From: Palaemon carinicauda
Taxonomy: Eukaryota > Arthropoda > Malacostraca > Decapoda > Palaemonidae
Length of the DNA: 64,000 bases
NCBI RefSeq assembly: GCF_036898095.1
Contig: NC_090744.1
Coordinates: 10,865,677-10,929,676, forward strand
Reading direction: 5' to 3'
The position numbers and the translations under genes are program-made. A model generated the notes under the pieces. It saw only the letters and a program-made list of their open reading frames with translations, had not been told where the DNA came from and made no database searches. Positions 10,362 through 22,214 of the stretch are shown piece by piece (positions within the stretch are counted from its first letter, which is position 1; each line of letters starts with the position of its first letter).

Positions 10362-11498
10362 TGTCGGCTGCAAATACGACGTGATCTTGCTTGACAATTT
10401 TGGGTCCAACAAGCCTCAAGAGATAATAAAAGTATGCTTTGTTCATCCTGTGGTAGTTTTAGAATTCTTCAATTCACGTAATATACAGATAATACATATT
10501 ACTGCAACAGTTAGAAAATTTCTTGGTGCCATGATGATATCAGCTGATCGGTTTCGTTTAACTTTTTCCCATTTGCTCCTCGAACTGCGATATTGTACTG
10601 TGACGCTACAACACTTTCGCTCGCTTTCATCAGCTGAAGGTTGGCGAAAACCTCGGACCATAATTGACTAGTGTGATTCCTCTATAAGCCTCCCAACCGA
10701 GCAACTTATGAGGCAGAGTATGGATAGAGATGTATGCAAATCCATTTCTTAGAATATCCATACTGTACATTAACAGACACCATATCTGTATGGATATAAG
10801 TTTTTCCCTAACCTTCTGTCAAGCTTTGGCAGAAACCTAACCTATCACTTGGCGCATCTTTTTGTTTTTATGATGTCGGCAGGGGTCAAACTTCGGCTCC
10901 CTTTACCTGTGCAAACGCTTTGGCATCCGGGAATTAAACCAACCAGTTAGGTTTTAGGGACTTCCTGCTTCCTCATTTTAAGTCTCCTGTTAAGGAAAGA
11001 TTTGTGTATGTGAAGGAACGAATCAAAATTCCTAAGTAGGCTACATAAACCAGAGTCCTTCAACTTTCTTCCTCAATTGTCCTACAAGTCCTAGGTTAAG
11101 GTCAAAGGGGCTTTTCAGTAGCCTGTCTGGTGAGCAGAGCCTACCTACCTCCTTGCAGTGACCTCCGCCACCTTTTTATAAATATTGGCAGCCAAGTTCC
11201 AGCTCCTATTAAAGGACTCAAATTTGTATAGTTAGGAAAATTACAAATTACTAAAAACCATCTTGATTTTCAATTATTTTGTGCCTGAGGCTATAAAGGA
11301 AAACTAATTGATTAATATTAATTGAAAATTAAGTAATGAATTATGAATAATTGCTCACAGAATACTAACCTTTGATAAAAATTAGGTACAGTATTTGCCT
11401 CGGAGTAATGCTTAGTATGCATGCAAGATACTTTTAATGCTAAGATCTCGACATTATTATTAGTTCTGATTTACGTGTGATTTTTTATCTTATTTCAG

Positions 11499-11926
11499 GT
11501 CTCGACAGAGATGAAGCTTTGCAGAATCAGTGATGGAGTACCCAAGGCAAACAACGATATCAAAATTATTAGCTGTTTATTGTGGAGGAAGATGGAAAAA
11601 GGACCTGTTTGCTACTACATAAAGACGACTTAGGAGAGATGGGGGTCATACTAACCCCATAGTCAGCATAGAAGATAATGACAATGATGCCTTTGTAGAC
11701 ATATCAGCTGGACGCCCTTCGTCATCTCATCGAAAATCTATTGAGGAAGAACTTTGCTGCCTCACTCTACTCCACCGCCTTGTGGCATTTAGGAATATCT
11801 CAGGCTGATACATGTAAAGCAAGGGCATGACCACGAAATCTGGATTTGCCACTACTGATGCTATTGTGTTGTACAGTTTTAGAGTGAATATCCTCGAGAC
11901 AACCACTTTACATTTCTCTATTAAAG
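11499..11926 (+). pseudogene. Exon-like coding relic, copy 2
   Basis: Acceptor-like and donor-like signals are conserved (TTATTTCAG ending at 11498, GTAAG from 11927). The main frame from ATG 11533 is broken by the same stops as in copy 1 and has one extra codon (TGT) after the LLAVY segment. Substitutions between copies include both silent and replacement changes. Identity unknown. Confidence 0.35.
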
Positions 11927-12289
11927 GTAAGAAGGATTTGATTACTTCTGACCAGTAAACTACTAATTCTGTAGACTGCTAAGCTTCTTAAAAGTGATTG
12001 TGATGATAAATTCTATTAGGTCTGGGTATTGTGTAGGTTAGCTGATGCAGGGAATCTGCATTTATGAAAATGGTAGACCCCGGCCAGCATATCTGTTAAA
12101 CTGAGGTACAGCTGTATTTAGAATGGTAAACGTGTTACATTAGTTTAACGAACAGTCATTTGCTGGTGATATTAAATAATGTAAAAATTTGTTAGGTAAT
12201 GAATTAAATCTGGCTAAATCATTTTTAAAACTATTTGTTCTTACATGAATACAAAGCATTGTTCCTTAATAAAAAATATGATTTCAGCT

Positions 12290-13018
12290 GGCCAGGGCAC
12301 CAGCCACCCATTGAAGATACTACCGCTAGAGAGTTATTGGGTCCTTTGACTGGCCAGACAGTATTACATTGGATCCTTCTCTCTAGTTACGGCTCATTTT
12401 CCTTTTGCCTAAACATACACTGAATAGTCTGCCCTATTCTTTACATATTCTCTGTCCTCATACACCTGACAACATCAAGATTACCAAACAATTCTTCTTC
12501 TCCCAAGGGGTTAACTACTACACTGTAATTGTTCAGTGGCTACTTTCCTCTTGGTAAGGGTAGAAGAGACTCTGTAGCTATGGTAAGCAGCTCTTCTAGG
12601 AGAAGGACACTCCAAAGTCAAACCATTGTTCTCTGGTCTTGGGCAGTGCCATAGCCTGTGTACCTTGGTTTTCCACTGTCTTGGATTAGAGTTTTCTTGC
12701 TTAAGGGTACACTCAGGCACACTATTCTATCTTATTTCTCTTCCTCTTGTTTTGTTAAAGTTTTTATAGTTTATATAGGAAATATTTATCTTAGTATTGT
12801 TACTGTTCTTAAAATATTCTATTTTTCCTTGTTTTCTTTCCTCACTGGGCCATTTTCCCTGTTGGAGCCCCTAGACTTATAGCATCCTGCTTTTCCTACT
12901 AGGGTTGTAGCTTAGCAAGTAATAATAATACTAATACTGTAATACTAATAATAATAGGGGTAGAGTTCTCTTGCTTGAGGGTACACTCAGGCACAATATT
13001 CTATCTTATTTCTCTTCG
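12290..13018 (-). repeat. Family A repeat plus short duplicate, copy 2
   Basis: Counterpart of 4598-5310, with the full ~0.65 kb body, the (TAA)-rich tail near 12920-12955, and the duplicated AGTTCTCTTGCTTGAGGG piece at 12963-13018. Confidence 0.8.
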
Positions 13019-14410
13019 TTCACCGACAACTCGCCACTCTCCAAGAGTGAAAGGCAAACGACAATCAACCTTGAACTGCTCATTGCTCGCCAACTCGCTG
13101 ATCGCTGCCTTAGACAATTGTCAAACGACAGACAGGAACCAGCCCCCAATCATCGTCAACATTCGCCAGAACGACACCACTCTAATGAACGTCGCCGTTC
13201 ACGGGAAGAGAAACTTTCTAAGCTGCCTTCTCCTTGAACTTCCGAGCTCCGTCCAGTGAAATGTAAGTCTTCTTTCCATTGTTCTCCTTCGCCTCGTTCT
13301 ACTCCCCCCAAACGCAGAACATTGCATTCGCCGGGGAAAGCGGAAAAAAGCAAGATATCTAAGGAGCAGGAGTTCAAAGTTCGGAAGGACCCCCTTCATG
13401 GTCGATTCCTTTTCCTAAAAAGGAAACAACAGCACAGCTGCTTTCCTCGAGAGCGTCTTCGTCAGCGGATAAGACTTTTTGCTGAGGCCCTCTACGTCGT
13501 TCCCTTCAGGTAAACTTTCTGATATTGCCGCTATTGGTCAGGAGTCATGGTTTGGAGCCTTGGTTAGGTCTGCCATGCAAGCCTTCACGACAAATATCCC
13601 ACCTGCTCGTCCGTCGGAAAGTGCTAGGATACCCCAGGAGTTCTACGGACCCGAGGCAAAAATTCACGATTCCTTCCCGCAGAGAAACTTTGTTTTCTTT
13701 CTCTCCAAGGAAGCAGAAAAGAGGAGTCCCTGATGAGTTAGTCTCATCCCGGGTCAAGCTGACCCCTGTCAGGACATCCAAGGGAAGGTCAAGTGTCATT
13801 GTGCCCGCTCCTCCTCATCCTCTTGTTCCACAGCTAGCAGTCCAGGAGGAAGTTTCACGCAGGGAAGACTCCTTATCTGACTCTTTTTGGCCCTCTCCCA
13901 CTGAGGAGGTCTCTCAAGTACTCAGGGTAATCTCGAAACCCGTGGGAGATACAATCCTTCCCCTTACAGATGACCAACATAAGGGTGTTCCACCAAAACT
14001 ATCTGTGCTAGAGACCTGCTTGCCTCCAAGGAAAGAGGACTCCAAGACACTGCCGAAATCCTCGTTGAGGATTACAAGATCTGCAGAGGGGTCAGGCAGT
14101 CTTCATTCAGCTACTTCAACATCGACCATGACTCACCCCGAGGTGATGTCTCAGGGGTTGAAGACAGCGCCTTCGCTGCTAGTCCTACATCAGAAACTCC
14201 CACAGGTTCAACAAGACCGCATCAGTCTCCATCGAATCCAAGCTCTTCAGGAACAGCCAGATCCAAGATCCTTCGGCACCAGGTACAGTATCTCCCTTTC
14301 TCTGGTTCTTTACAAGATCTGAGAAAAAGACTGTCCTCATAAGGAGGTTGCAAGATGAGGAACTCATCTAGGGAGTCAATCTCCTTGGTTCTTCCATGAT
14401 TTGATTTCTC
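13019..14410 (+). pseudogene. Degenerate internal (gag-like) region of YR element, copy 2
   Basis: The better preserved version of 5311-6598. A 265-residue open stretch at 13525-14322 is an unbroken but not clearly conserved frame; in copy 1 the corresponding region is interrupted. Pieces such as KAEKSKISKEQEFKVRKDPL and RKQQHSCFPRERLRQRIRLF are basic and gag-like. No protein family is assignable with confidence. Confidence 0.4.
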
Positions 14411-14545
14411 CCTCCAGATGCATCAAAGAAAAGGGGGAAGGCATGCTGTACCACTCAGCCTCTGGGCTGTGGTCAGGGCCCGAATGTGACCACCTCTTAA
14501 ACCTCTCGGAGATGAGAGCAACCTTCCTGTGGGCAAGAGGTACCA
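14411..14545 (+). pseudogene. RNase H relic of YR element, copy 2
   Basis: Same PDASKKKGEGML and NLSEMRATFLW segments as copy 1, aligning to the first Asp and the Glu of the DIRS RNase H. It is followed by frame-broken sequence to 15330 without recognisable motifs. Confidence 0.5.
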
Positions 14546-15330
14546 TCCCACTTTGAGGGGAACTCAGTTTGAGCTCCGGCTCGTTTCTCGTATAAAGCCC
14601 AACGTCCACCTTCAACTTTGGCTAAGAATCGGGGATGGGAAACAGAGAGTACTGCCAAGAGGATCACCTGTAGGTGCTGGAACTCTCCTATCTGTTGTGG
14701 GGAGAATGACCAACTAGGGCCGCAGATGTTGATCATGTCCTTCCTGTCTTTGGAAAAGACTTCCTTCTCCCTTTGGTCTCCCCTTCGGAGGATTCTTCCA
14801 GCGAAGAGAGACATTAACCCACTCCCCTGCTGTTGTAGTAGTTCTTCCACCAGCCACTATGCAGCAATCTTCTTGCTTACTCGAAGGTTCGCTGACATCG
14901 GTAGCAAATGGTGGCCTCCTTTCTCTTCCTTTTCCTGGTTGGTCTCCCTTTTTGGGAGATTCCTCCCACAAGAATTAGGTTCGCTCATTCTCTGCCATTG
15001 CCTTTCAGAGCAGGCCTAGACATTAGCAGTCTTGTCTCGTTAAAGACTTATCTCATCTACTAACGTAGATCCTGAAAGATCGTATGGGAATTGGATTCAT
15101 TCATTCCCCTCCTTTGATCATCTGGAACAGGCCATCAGACTCGTCTTGCCCAGCAGACTCGTCCCGTCAGCAAGATTCTTCTTGCCCAGCAGACTTCATG
15201 CCGGTCGACTCATCTGCATCTCCTGTTGGAGGTCTCGAGAGAACCCCCCTCAGCTACTCTAAACAGCCACATGTGAACATCTTTCACAAAGCGGTATCTT
15301 CACGATTTCATGCCTGGAGACTGTCCAACT

Positions 15331-16142
15331 CTTCCTCTCCCAGGGAGTCTCTCCCGCAACAAGTTGCAAAGAGAATGTCTGGATATCTGGATACATTTTT
15401 GGCTTCGGCCAATCCAGCCTAAGTGGACTGTAAGTTGGTATCAGAGAAGAGGTATCCCTCCCCTCAATACCACTATGCCAGCATTAGTGTGTTCTTCGGT
15501 TACCTTCGGGAGGAAGACTTCTTGATCTCGGCAAGGCAAGGCCACTGCTGTTCCTTGAGCCTCGCCTTCAGATCGGAAGGAATTAACCTCTCCACGTTGG
15601 CACTGCCCCTCATACGGAGTTTCAAGCCGACGGACCCTTAGTTAGAAAGGAGACCTCGTTCCATGACTCCAAGCAACAGAGAGGTCTAGACCTTGATGAC
15701 AGGTCTCCCGCTCGTTGGCTTCCGCCAAGAGAGTCGATGAACCCAATGGGACACCCTTAATATCTCATTTACAACGATTTGCCAAGTAATGCTCGACCTA
15801 GTTTCTGGTAGCTCAGATTTCAGAATCCAAACCCTTCGGTGTGAGAGTCCTTCGCAACATCACCAATGATCCAGATCACCGGTTACTATGCCAAAGAGAA
15901 ACTATAGGCCATTCCTCAAGGAATCTACGAGAGCTCGCTCCAAGTGTCTACCCTCTTCATCAGCATGGTTAAGGTCAAGAGGAGGATCACGAAGAACACC
16001 ATATCTGCCGGGATTCACTAGGTTATTGACCTCGCTCTGAATCCATATCCTCCTCCGACACTTGGACCCAGAGCACAAGACATCAGGGGCATTGCTACGT
16101 CCCTGGCGTTCAAGGTAGTATTGGGAATGTCTTGGTAATCTA
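15331..16142 (+). pseudogene. YR relic at unit 2/unit 3 junction
   Basis: This is the clearest of the three: YHYASISVFFGYLREEDFLI aligns to the core-binding domain, then FRSEGINLST, then LASAKRVDEP around the catalytic Arg. AQDIRGIATSLAFK sits in place of the H-x-x-R box, with Gln for His. In-frame stops persist (for example TAA after residues of RFAK), so it is inactive. Confidence 0.7.
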
Positions 16143-16147
16143 CTAAC

Positions 16148-16677
16148 TCCCCCTCCCCCTGCTAACTAGCAGGTAGGTGGTTAACCCTCGCTAAATGTCT
16201 AATGGCTCATCTTTCAGCTTCGCCGAAAGTAATACCCCTATAAATAGCTACAGGTTTGTGTTAGGAAAAATACAAATTACTCTCAAATTTTGAAATTTGT
16301 AATTTTTACATAAATACAAAGCATTGTCCCTTACTAGCCAAACTGCGACCCTGGGTGGAAAAGCAGAATGCTGCAACCCTAAGGATTCCAAGAGGGTAGG
16401 TAGCCCAGTGCCGAAAGGAAGTAAGGGAATAGTAAGTAAACTATATAGTATACTGTATAAGTATTGAGTAAAACTACATGAAACATTTTCGGATCAGTAA
16501 TAACATGTTGATAAATCAGTCATATATAAACTATAGAAGAAGACATATTTGTTCCGACACAGATACAAACCTACGCTATTTATAGGGTATTACTTTTGGC
16601 AATGCTGGAAGCCAGCCAAGACAATTTTAGTGAGGGATAATTACCCCATCCGCTATTTTGCGGGAGGGTGATGGGGG
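16148..16677 (+). repeat. Terminal region of YR element, copy 3
   Basis: Nearly identical to copies 1 and 2 up to about 16565. The second inverted arm (from about 16567) is clearly more diverged, for example GCTGGAAGCC for GCTGAAAGCC and GCTATTTTGCGGGAGG for GCTATTTAGCAGGAGG. The step in identity coincides with the start of the downstream element. Confidence 0.6.
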
Positions 16678-16829
16678 TAGACTGGCTACCCCGCTCACTC
16701 ACACCTGTCGGTTGAGTAACCATTTTAACTTTTGGCTCGGTAGAGTGCAGACGTACCGTCTCTCTCTCTCCCGTTAAACAAACTGCCTTGACTTTATTAC
16801 TATTCCTTTTTCTTTTGTGTGTATCGGTG

Positions 16830-19165
16830 TGTGTTTGGTTATTGTCCCGCTATGCAGACACGTCCATTTATTGAAGGCCGCCGTTGCGGTACCTTCATGT
16901 CGTCCGTGGAGACGACCCACACCCTTTATGCCCGGTTTGCCGGGGAAGTCAGTGTTCGCAGGACAACACCTGTTCCGAGTGTAGGTAGTAGCCTTCCTCC
17001 CAGTGGGAGAGGTTTGTGCGTAAGAAGAAGAAGTCTAAACGCGAATCTTCGCTTTTGGGGTCTTCCTCGAAATCGAAGAAATCGCAGGCTTCTGCTTCCT
17101 CTATGACAAAATCTCTGCCCGAAGCTAATTCTCGACCAGGCCCTTCTGGGGCACGGTAGAGCAGTAGCGCAGGGCTTGTGACTCCAGGTCAAACCTGTGG
17201 GATAGGCAACGGTGGCGGCTCCCCTAGTGAGTCGGTTCCTTCTCTTCCCCCAGGGAGTGCCTGTTCCTTTCCAAACCTTGTGTCTTTGTTGCCATCGCTG
17301 GGCGTCGATGGTCCCCCTTCAAAGGAAGTTCTCTTCAAGCTCCTCCGAAGGGGAGCAGAGAGAAGGCGGTCATCTCCTCCCTCTGCGGAGGTCGATCTTC
17401 CTCTTGTGGGCGCAGGCGCTGTTGCCCGTCGGTCAGGCCGAGAGTCTGGTTCCGACGCCGAGGAGTTAGCTAACCCACCAGGGGCAGTGGCAGGGCTCTC
17501 TCCAAGGCAAGCTTCTCCTTCGGGGGAACATATCTCTTGTTCGGGAAAGAAGATTGCTTTTTTACATCGGCAATCTCCTTATGCTTTTGGTTCTGCTCCA
17601 GGGGCGGAAAGAGAACCTTGTTATAAGCGTAGTTCTCCTTATGGTGAACTCTCCTCCCCTGCGGAGGAATTATCTGTAGACCTTGATCAGTCTCCCCCTC
17701 GGGCGGAATCTGTTGAACGTTCCTCTCTGGAGGTTCGTAGAGTGGAGGGGTGGGTAACCCCTCCACCGTGGACGTACTCCTCCTCGGGCTATGATGAGAT
17801 GTCTTTTTGAACCTGCTGGTTCTCCTCACGTTGACCTTTCTGGGTCTCGTGACGATCACCCTTTGGGCTGGCGTGATCATGAGCCTTCGGGCTCTCGTCA
17901 TATTGATCCTGCAGGTTCTCATGACAGCAGGAGTCCTTCAGGTGTCCTTCGGGCTCTCGCGACTTGAAACCTTCGGGTTTCTGTTACGATGGTAACGTTG
18001 AACCTCCGGGTTCTCGTACCGTCAATCACGCTGATCCTTCGGGGTCTCGTGACAGAGGAACCTCGGTTCCTTGTTAGGTTGACCCTTCGGGGTCTCGTGA
18101 CAGAGGAACCTCGGTTCCTTGTTAGGTTGACCCTTCGGGGTCTCGTGACAGAGGAACCTCGGTTCCTTGTTAGGTTGACCCTTCGGGGTCTCGTAACGTG
18201 AGTTACACTGAACCCTTTGGCTCTTGTAACTTTAGTCACACTAACACTTCGGTGTTTTGTGACTGGGAAAGTTCGGTCTCTCATTGCGCTGACTCTTCCG
18301 GGTCTCGCAACACAGGCTACGTTGGGCCTTTGGTCCCTCGTACCCTTAGTTACGTTGACCCTCCGGGGTCTCGTGACAAAGAAACTTTAGTTTCTCGTTG
18401 CGTTGATTCTTCGGGTTCGGGCAATACTGTTCACGCTGAACTTTCGGATTCTCATGACCATAGTCATTCTTTTTATGACAGTTTTCAAACTCTCGTTGTG
18501 TTGATCGTTCTCGCTCACACAACACAAGCTATCGTGAACCTTCGGGTGAGCGTAGAAGTAAGTTCTCTCACCAACCTGAGAGCTCTTGTGCACACGACCG
18601 ATTTGGCATGCACGACTAACTTGTCGCACGCAAACAAAATGGCGAACATGGCGCGCGGATTCATCCTATGGCACGCCATATGCGCGTACATTCTATTTCT
18701 CGCCATGCACTCGAACAACCTTATGCGTGCCACGAGCGCGAAAAAGGAGCACGCAATCAGGAAGGGCGCGCGCACGAGCACCCTTCCGCCTACCAACAGT
18801 TTGGTGCACGAGCATGTGACCATCTTGGTGCTCACAATCAGTCTCTCAAGCCTCTTAGGCCTCAACAGAGACAACAGTCGCCTGTGCAACCGAGCCCAGA
18901 TCCTATCCCTAAGGGTAGGCCTGTGCCAATCTTGCCTGTAGGGAAGCCTCCCTCAGGCAAGAGGGTTAGGAAACCTGCCCAGGTTCTTAAACCCAGGGAG
19001 CAGTGCCTTCCTAAGGACCTCCCCCTTAGTTCCTCGGGAGCCCGTGACCCCCAGTGGCTTAGCGCCTTATTCAATGTAATGCACCAAGCCATGAAAGGAG
19101 TCGTTCCCCTCTCCCAGTCCTTGGGCTCAAGCCCAAAAATATATTTTCCTATGTCAAAATCCCCT
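16830..19165 (+). pseudogene. Long gag (ORF1) relic, copy 3, with repeat-rich domain
   Basis: It begins with the CPVCRGSQCSQDNTCSEC knuckle (16929-16982) followed by the same two TAG codons as copies 1 and 2. It then continues past the point where those copies are interrupted by Tigger. A 210-residue open frame (17178-17810) is Ser/Pro/Glu-rich, with recurring SP(S/Y)GE and SPPRAE phrases. After a one-base frameshift near 17807 a repetitive DPSGSRD-type domain runs to about 18450. A basic/Pro-rich tail (QSPVQPSPDPIPKGRPVPIL, then PSGKRVRKPAQVLKPREQCL) and SLFNVMHQAMK-like sequence end near 19120. Stops and frameshifts break it repeatedly. A YR-element gag is the best reading; repeat-rich gags are usual in such elements. 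Confidence 0.55.
18037..18200 (+). repeat. 48 bp tandem repeat, 3 copies, inside gag relic
   Basis: Three successive 48-base units start at 18037, 18085 and 18133 with almost no differences, and a partial fourth at 18181. A unit is 16 codons and encodes the DPSGSRDRGTSVPC phrase, so expansion kept the frame, although each unit also carries a TAG. Its homogeneity against the decayed surroundings implies recent slippage or unequal exchange after gag died. Confidence 0.9.
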
Positions 19166-19390
19166 ATGTAACCTGGATAATGACATACTTCTCGGCCACT
19201 CCATAACTTAGTTGTTTTCATATTCTTTTCTAACAATTTTTGCGCTTGATTCTGAGGAGACTCCACAAGCGATTATGTTTTCCCCTGGTAAACCCGGCTG
19301 AAACAATAACAGGTTTATATGCATGTTGTCTGTGGAGCCTTATCATCCCTGTCTGTTTTGCCGGGGCCTTCACTGCTTGCAATCATCCTC

Positions 19391-19398
19391 CTGTGACA

Positions 19399-19452
<54 letters not shown>

Positions 19453-20050
19453 TTTCTAAGCTACAACCCTAGTTGGAAAAGCAGGATGCTATAAGCCCAG
19501 GGGCTCCAACAGGAAAAAAAGCCCATTGAGGAAAGGAAACAAGGAAAAATAGAATTTTAAGAACAGTAACATCATCTAAATAGATATTTCCTATATAAAC
19601 TATAAAAACTTTAACATTACAAGAGAAAGAGAAACCAGATAGAATAGTCAGCCCAAGTGTACCCTCGAGCAAGAGAACTCTAACCCAAGACAGTGGAAGA
19701 CCATGGTACAGAGGCTATGGCACTATCCAAGACTAGAGAACAATGGTTTGATTTTGGAGTGTCCTTCTCCTAGAAAAGCTGCTTAACATAGCTAAAGAGT
19801 CTCTTCTACCCTTACCAAGAGGAAAGTAGCCACTGAACAATTACAGTGCACTAGTTAACCACTTGGGTGAAGAAGAATTGTTTGGTAATCAGTGTTGCCA
19901 GGTGGTAGAATCTGTAAAGAATATGCCAAACTATTCGGTGTATATGTAGGCAAAGTGAAAATGAACCGTAACCAAAGAGAAGGATCCAATGTAGTACTGT
20001 CTGGCCAGTCAAAGGACCCCATAACTATCTAGCGGTAGTATCTCAACGGG
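19391..20050 (+). repeat. Family A repeat with (TTA)n head
   Basis: A near full-length copy: (TTA)17 at 19399-19449, then GCTACAACCCTAGTTGGAAA, then about 600 bases ending in the TAGCGGTAGTATCTCAACGG edge. Flanking sequence on both sides looks gag-like, so it probably inserted into the gag relic. Confidence 0.85.
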
Positions 20051-20800
20051 TGTACAGTATCCGACTTGGCAATGCTTTATCTATTATCAAAGAAACTCTT
20101 TAGCTCTGTCTTTTCTCCTTTAGCTTCTGGACCTTTTGCGCCTTCTTCGGGTTTCTCCCCATGGGACCAAGAATGCGCTGCTTCTTCAGAGAAACATCGA
20201 GAACAACAACTGGAAATACGACAGTCGAGGAGAAAATTCATGGTGGGCGTAGGATTGTCGAGCTTGCACGATGATGTGGTTAGACCGTCTCCTCAAAGCT
20301 CTCTCTGTCACCCATCTCCTGCTGTTCAGTCCCACTGAGATCGGTCGCCGCGAGCTCGGCCTGTATGCGCACGTTCACCATGTAATCGGACAACACTATG
20401 CGACAATGCCTCTCGCACTTACTCTTCCTGTGATCTTGACATATAAGTCATAGGGCATCTGCCACTTACTTCTCCTTGACATTGTAGGTCAACGTACCAA
20501 GTTCTTCTAACACTCAATTCCTCCTTGCGATGATGCTGGTCAACGACACTTGAGCTTTCCACACGCTGAGACCTTTCAACTCGTCCTCTTGTTGAGCCGA
20601 GGCGAGTGACCTCACAGGATTGCTCTGAACCCTCATGGGGACATTAAGATGCCACATCGCATGTACATAATCATTAGTAAGACTCATCGCCACTTAACGA
20701 TATGACTTCAAGCGTGCCATGAACTAGTGGCACTTTGGTCTCCAAGGAGTCAGACCCTCAGGCCGTCTAACCATTTTTTCATGACATCGCCCTGATTCTA
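20051..20800 (+). other. Probable continuation of the third-copy element, decayed
   Basis: A 90-residue open frame (20066-20338) is Ser/Pro-rich with an SSEKHREQQLEIRQSRRKF segment, compositionally like gag. After 20342 stops occur in every frame. No motif supports a firm assignment. Confidence 0.3.
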
Positions 20801-21477
20801 TTAATTAGCTTTCAGTTTTCACTTTCTCTGTGTATTCCTTTGTTTTTCACACAATACAAAATGTCAATCAAGCAGGTTGACAGGTGACGTTGTTGATCCC
20901 CGGCCAAGAGTCATGAGCCTGACAGCTAGCGATGTTGTTATAGTTAGGATTGGTTGAGGGTCAAAGGACTCAGGTTTATAATGTATCATCATCATCATCT
21001 CCTCCTATGCCTGTTGACACAAAGGGCCTCAAATCTCAATGAAGTCATTGGCACTAGGGTGACGGATTGTGTTTAAGGCGATGTACAAACTGTCTCTTTG
21101 TCTTTTACGCCTGATGCCTGGGGGTTGATCTTACTAGAATTAGTATGTACCGGCAGGGGTCACTTGCCTTAGACAGGCATTTTGCATCACAAGGAACTGG
21201 CTACCCTTTGATGTATCTAGCCAATGAATCCTCTCTACTGTAATTTATAGTTAGGAAAAATAGAAATTACTTTTAAAAGTTGTGATTTTAAAACTATGAA
21301 ATAAGTTTATAAGGGTTACAATGTTCTTGTCTTTCGTGAAAATCTATTCAAGAGAATTTATATTATTTCAGCTTTTGTGTAGTTGCCAAGATTTTAATTG
21401 AGTACAGTACATTACATCTGAACATTGGTCTACGTCCTATTGATATGTCTGTATTTTTGTGCGATTAATTCCGTTAT
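20801..21477. other. Unassigned DNA with fragments of dispersed repeats
   Basis: TTGACACAAAGGGCCTC near 21012-21028 matches the TTGACGCAAAGGGCCTCGG word in the palindrome at 60.86 and 61.26 kb, so a fragment of another interspersed repeat lies here. TTATAGTTAGGAAAAATAGA at 21247-21266 is a further copy of the GTTAGGAAAA terminal motif. No gene seen. Confidence 0.4.
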
Positions 21478-21500
21478 NNNNNNNNNNNNNNNNNNNNNNN
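21478..21500. other. Assembly gap (23 N)
   Basis: A run of 23 undetermined bases. Order and distance across it are not guaranteed, so linkage of the tandem array to the DIRS element rests on scaffolding. Confidence 1.
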
Positions 21501-21590
21501 TCATTCTTACTCTCAACTACCTGTATATTAGCTTGCTGTCTTGTTGAATAAACTATCACATGCATCTCTCCCCTCTGTAAGAACCTAACA

Positions 21591-21884
21591 GAATTGAAGG
21601 TGCAAAAAAAGAAGACAGAAATAATGGAATAAAGGATGGCACACATTATTAAGAAAATGTTTAGAATTCAAAGTACAGAAAAAGATGGAAATAATGAAAG
21701 AAAGGATTGCATACATTAAAAAAATATGAAGAGTTGAGGGTGCAGAAAAAGAAGACGGAAATAATGAAAAAAATTATAGCATACATTAAGAAAATGTGAA
21801 GAGCTGAGGTGCAGAAAAAAAAATGGAAATAATTAAAGAAAGGATAGCAGACATTATTGAGAAAATGTTTAGAATTGAAGGTGC
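21591..21884. repeat. Degenerate ~66-73 bp tandem repeat, ~4 units
   Basis: The motif GAATTGAAGGTGCA...GAAGACAGAAATAATG recurs with starts near 21591, 21664, 21730, 21799 and 21872. Units are diverged and lead directly into the 46 bp minisatellite. Confidence 0.75.
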
Positions 21885-22214
21885 AGTAGATAAAAAAGGG
21901 AATGTCATGATAAAGGGATTCAAAGATACAGTATTTAAAAAACCAAATGTCATGAGTTGGGGATTCAAAGGTACAGTATTTAAAAAAGTGAATGTCATGA
22001 TAAAGGGATTCAAAGGTACAGTATTTGAAAAAGCGAATGTCATGATAAAAGGGATTCAAAGGTACAGTATTTGAAAAAGTGAATGTCATGAGTTAGGGAT
22101 TCAAAGGTACAGTATTTGAAAAAGCGAATGTCATGATAAAAGGGATTCAAAGGTACAGTATTTGAAAAAGCGAATGTCATGATTAAGGGATTCAAAGGTA
22201 CAGTATTTGAAAAA
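21885..22214. repeat. 46 bp minisatellite, left block (DIRS target)
   Basis: About seven units of a 45-46 base repeat built on GCGAATGTCATGATAAAAGG followed by GATTCAAAGGTACAGTATTT. The last unit is cut at TTGAAAAA by the left end of the DIRS element. The array resumes in phase at 28756. One strand has an open frame by repetition only. Confidence 0.92.

Larger units (their letters stand above)
1..17335 (+). repeat. Head-to-tail tandem array, ~7.8-8.0 kb unit
   Basis: The sequence at position 1 recurs at 7965 and again at 15718, so the periods are 7964 and 7753 bases. Copies 1 and 2 run their full length. Copy 3 stays homologous to about 17335 and then departs. All copies share the same gag stop codons, and copies 1 and 2 share the same Tigger fragment, exon-like relic and family A insertion. 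Seen directly: colinear repetition with substitutions and indels. Inferred: duplication of one already dead locus rather than independent insertions. The array may continue left of the window. A false haplotype duplication in the assembly is a real alternative. Confidence 0.93.

Noticed and set aside
13525..14322. 265-codon frame as an intact gene
   Set aside because: The same region is interrupted in the tandem copy at 5.8-6.5 kb and neighbouring frames are full of stops. Treated as part of a degenerate element.
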